The position numbers were made by a program, and so were the translations under genes. A stretch of DNA of 64,000 nucleotides from Gammaproteobacteria bacterium (GTDB lineage: Bacteria; Pseudomonadota; Gammaproteobacteria; Pseudomonadales; Azotimanducaceae): positions 62,001 to 126,000 of the forward strand of contig VXNY01000014.1 in the NCBI GenBank assembly GCA_009840305.1, in the 5' to 3' direction. Below the pieces are notes generated by a model. That model worked only from the letters and a program-made list of their open reading frames with translations. It ran no database searches and was not told the origin of the DNA. This document shows, piece after piece, positions 62,696 through 64,000 of this stretch. The number at the start of each line of letters is the position of its first letter. Position 1 is the stretch's first letter.

Positions 62696-64000
62696 ATGGT
62701 GCACGCTCGAAAAGTGCGTAAAGAAAAGCTCATGCAGCTTCGAAAAAAAACTGGCAGCGAAATTAGCAAGAGCAAGCTTTACTACAAAGGTGCGTCTGCA
62801 TTTCATGCGGTCCATCAAATAGATTTGGATTTATTAGTCTACAACAGGCATAACGGACGCCTCGAGAGTGAGATGCTGACTTGGCAAAAGGTACACGCCG
62901 TTGGAGACGACGAATACAACATTGAATTGCACGAGTTAATTGAGGAATTTCTTTGGCACGATAATCCTAGCCGAAATAAACGAACTTTGGAGGACATAAA
63001 GATCAAGGGCCAACAACGCCCAGGGATCGTTACTTTAGACGGTGTGATTATTGATGGAAACCGACGCGCAATGCTACTTCGCCGCTTAGAGGGTGAAAGG
63101 AACGTGAAACAGTATTTCGAAGCTATTATTCTTCCCGATGCTTACGATGAAAATGAGAAGGAAATTGTTCGACTAGAGACTCAGTATCAGATGGGTGAAG
63201 ACGCGATTCTTCCCTATGGTCCCCTTGAGAAGTATCTACATGCAAAGAGATTACGAGAAACACTCGGTGTTGATGTACAAGAGATCGCACAACTCATGGG
63301 AGAGTCGCAGTCAGAAGTCAAAAAGTTGCTCGGAATTATGGAGTTGATGGATGAGTACCTTGATCATATAGGTTGCCCTGGTTTATATACGATGTTAAAA
63401 GAACCAACTGGTGGCACTAAAGAAGGGATGTTCGTTGACCTCTATAGCGACCTTAACCGGTTTAAAGGAAATAATCCTGCAGTTCAATGGTCATTTGACG
63501 CTGAAGTGGACTTACTGGACCTACAAACTATTCATTTTGACTTTATTCGATTTGGATCTGAACTCACAGGAACCGACAAGACTTATAGAGCAATTTCTCA
63601 TGAAGGTGCGGGGAAGAAGAGCTTTTTCGCGCATGAGAAAATATGGCAAAAGTTTTTAGCGAGACATCGGGCAGAGGTTGATCCAGTCACCGAAAATATG
63701 GGTTCGCTCGAGGAATACGTAAACCGAAACCCCGATTGTCCGACAATCGTCGATGCAGCAATCGCTCGCGACGACGAATGGAAATACCGAGTTCGGTCTT
63801 CTGTCAAGGAAAATTTTGGACTCTCAGAAGAAGAGCTCGATGGAAAAGTAGATGAACTGGAGCCTCCTCGCCTACTAGCTAGATCTTTGAATGCATTACT
63901 CAGAATAGATACAGATAGTACAGTGCTGTTAGAAAATCCAGAATGCCGCAATATGATCGTACAAATTAATAGACTCACGTTTGATATGAAAAAACAGATT
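62696..64000 (+). CDS. ParB-like nuclease/HTH protein, C-terminus cut by window edge
   Basis: An open frame of 435 codons from ATG 62696 to the window end, with AGGAGA upstream. Residues 105-131 hold a ParB/Srx-type motif, GQQRPGIVTLDG then IDGNRRAMLLRRL. Residues 190-225 resemble the ParB helix-turn-helix (VQEIAQLMGESQSEVKKLLGIMEL). The N-terminal YNRHNGR and the remaining ~210 residues are not recognised. The parS sites are far away, no parA is adjacent, and it is much larger than chromosomal ParB. Such ParB-like proteins often open plasmid, phage or defence loci. The product likely reads or nicks DNA; this is inference. Its end lies beyond the window. Confidence 0.72.
   Translation, partial: MVHARKVRKEKLMQLRKKTGSEISKSKLYYKGASAFHAVHQIDLDLLVYNRHNGRLESEMLTWQKVHAVGDDEYNIELHELIEEFLWHDNPSRNKRTLEDIKIKGQQRPGIVTLDGVIIDGNRRAMLLRRLEGERNVKQYFEAIILPDAYDENEKEIVRLETQYQMGEDAILPYGPLEKYLHAKRLRETLGVDVQEIAQLMGESQSEVKKLLGIMELMDEYLDHIGCPGLYTMLKEPTGGTKEGMFVDLYSDLNRFKGNNPAVQWSFDAEVDLLDLQTIHFDFIRFGSELTGTDKTYRAISHEGAGKKSFFAHEKIWQKFLARHRAEVDPVTENMGSLEEYVNRNPDCPTIVDAAIARDDEWKYRVRSSVKENFGLSEEELDGKVDELEPPRLLARSLNALLRIDTDSTVLLENPECRNMIVQINRLTFDMKKQI

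Overview
The window reads as a chromosomal segment of a free-living, probably marine or aquatic gammaproteobacterium. The pointers are the gene order def-fmt-rsmB-trkA, the order thrB-DUF2782-polA with engB, cytochrome c4 and dsbA behind it, two large TonB-dependent receptors, moderate GC, and frequent GTG/TTG starts. In Pseudomonas and relatives these two blocks lie on either side of the replication origin. Two perfect copies of the 16-bp parS palindrome (1884-1899 and 5205-5220) support an origin-proximal location. No rRNA, tRNA, CRISPR array or insertion sequence was seen. The species cannot be fixed from the sequence alone. Layout: 1-1730 is the N-terminal part of a TonB-dependent receptor, cut by the window edge. 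1915-7502 is a minus-strand housekeeping block (def, fmt, rsmB, trkA, trkH). 7641-11397 holds a CDP-alcohol phosphatidyltransferase and a tryptophan-to-anthranilate module (kynB-like, kynA, kynU). 11497-14776 has two orphan secreted or membrane proteins and an MprF-like membrane protein. 14989-19329 holds a type II glutamine synthetase, arfB, a HEPN/nucleotidyltransferase pair, rsgA and a ZIP transporter. 19614-32524 is metabolic and transport: homodimeric pyruvate dehydrogenase E1, an MFS carrier, a dicarboxylate/amino-acid symporter, a TVP38 membrane protein, a second TonB receptor, an M3 peptidase, cytochrome c' and cytochrome b561. 32716-46003 combines a solitary DNA methyltransferase, DNA polymerase II, purE, tsaC, SURF1/SCO1, thrB, polA, engB and a dsbA-cytochrome c4-dsbA run. 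46296-48448 has a thioredoxin lipoprotein and a PH-domain protein. The most distinctive region is 48492-61919. A squalene/phytoene-synthase-like gene is divergent from a nine-gene co-directional run: MpaB-type oxygenase, RND/MMPL exporter, LolA-like periplasmic protein, outer-membrane barrel-like protein, amidase, mevalonate diphosphate decarboxylase, phosphomevalonate kinase, a single polypeptide fusing class II HMG-CoA reductase to mevalonate kinase, and exonuclease III. Genes are tightly packed or overlapping from the exporter onward. Together they could make isoprenoid precursors from HMG-CoA, condense them, oxidise a product and move a hydrophobic product to the outer membrane. The first part is firmly supported; the export part is inference. 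HMG-CoA synthase and IPP isomerase are not in the window. From 61920 the sequence becomes gene-poor and AT-richer. It ends inside a ParB-like nuclease/HTH protein (62696-64000) that is unlikely to be the chromosomal ParB and may open an accessory or defence region beyond the window. Other notable points: DNA polymerase I has lost all four metal-binding residues of its proofreading domain; kynA has an apparent +1 frame disruption at its N-terminus; and the HEPN protein of the toxin-antitoxin-like pair lacks a conventional start codon for its first helix.
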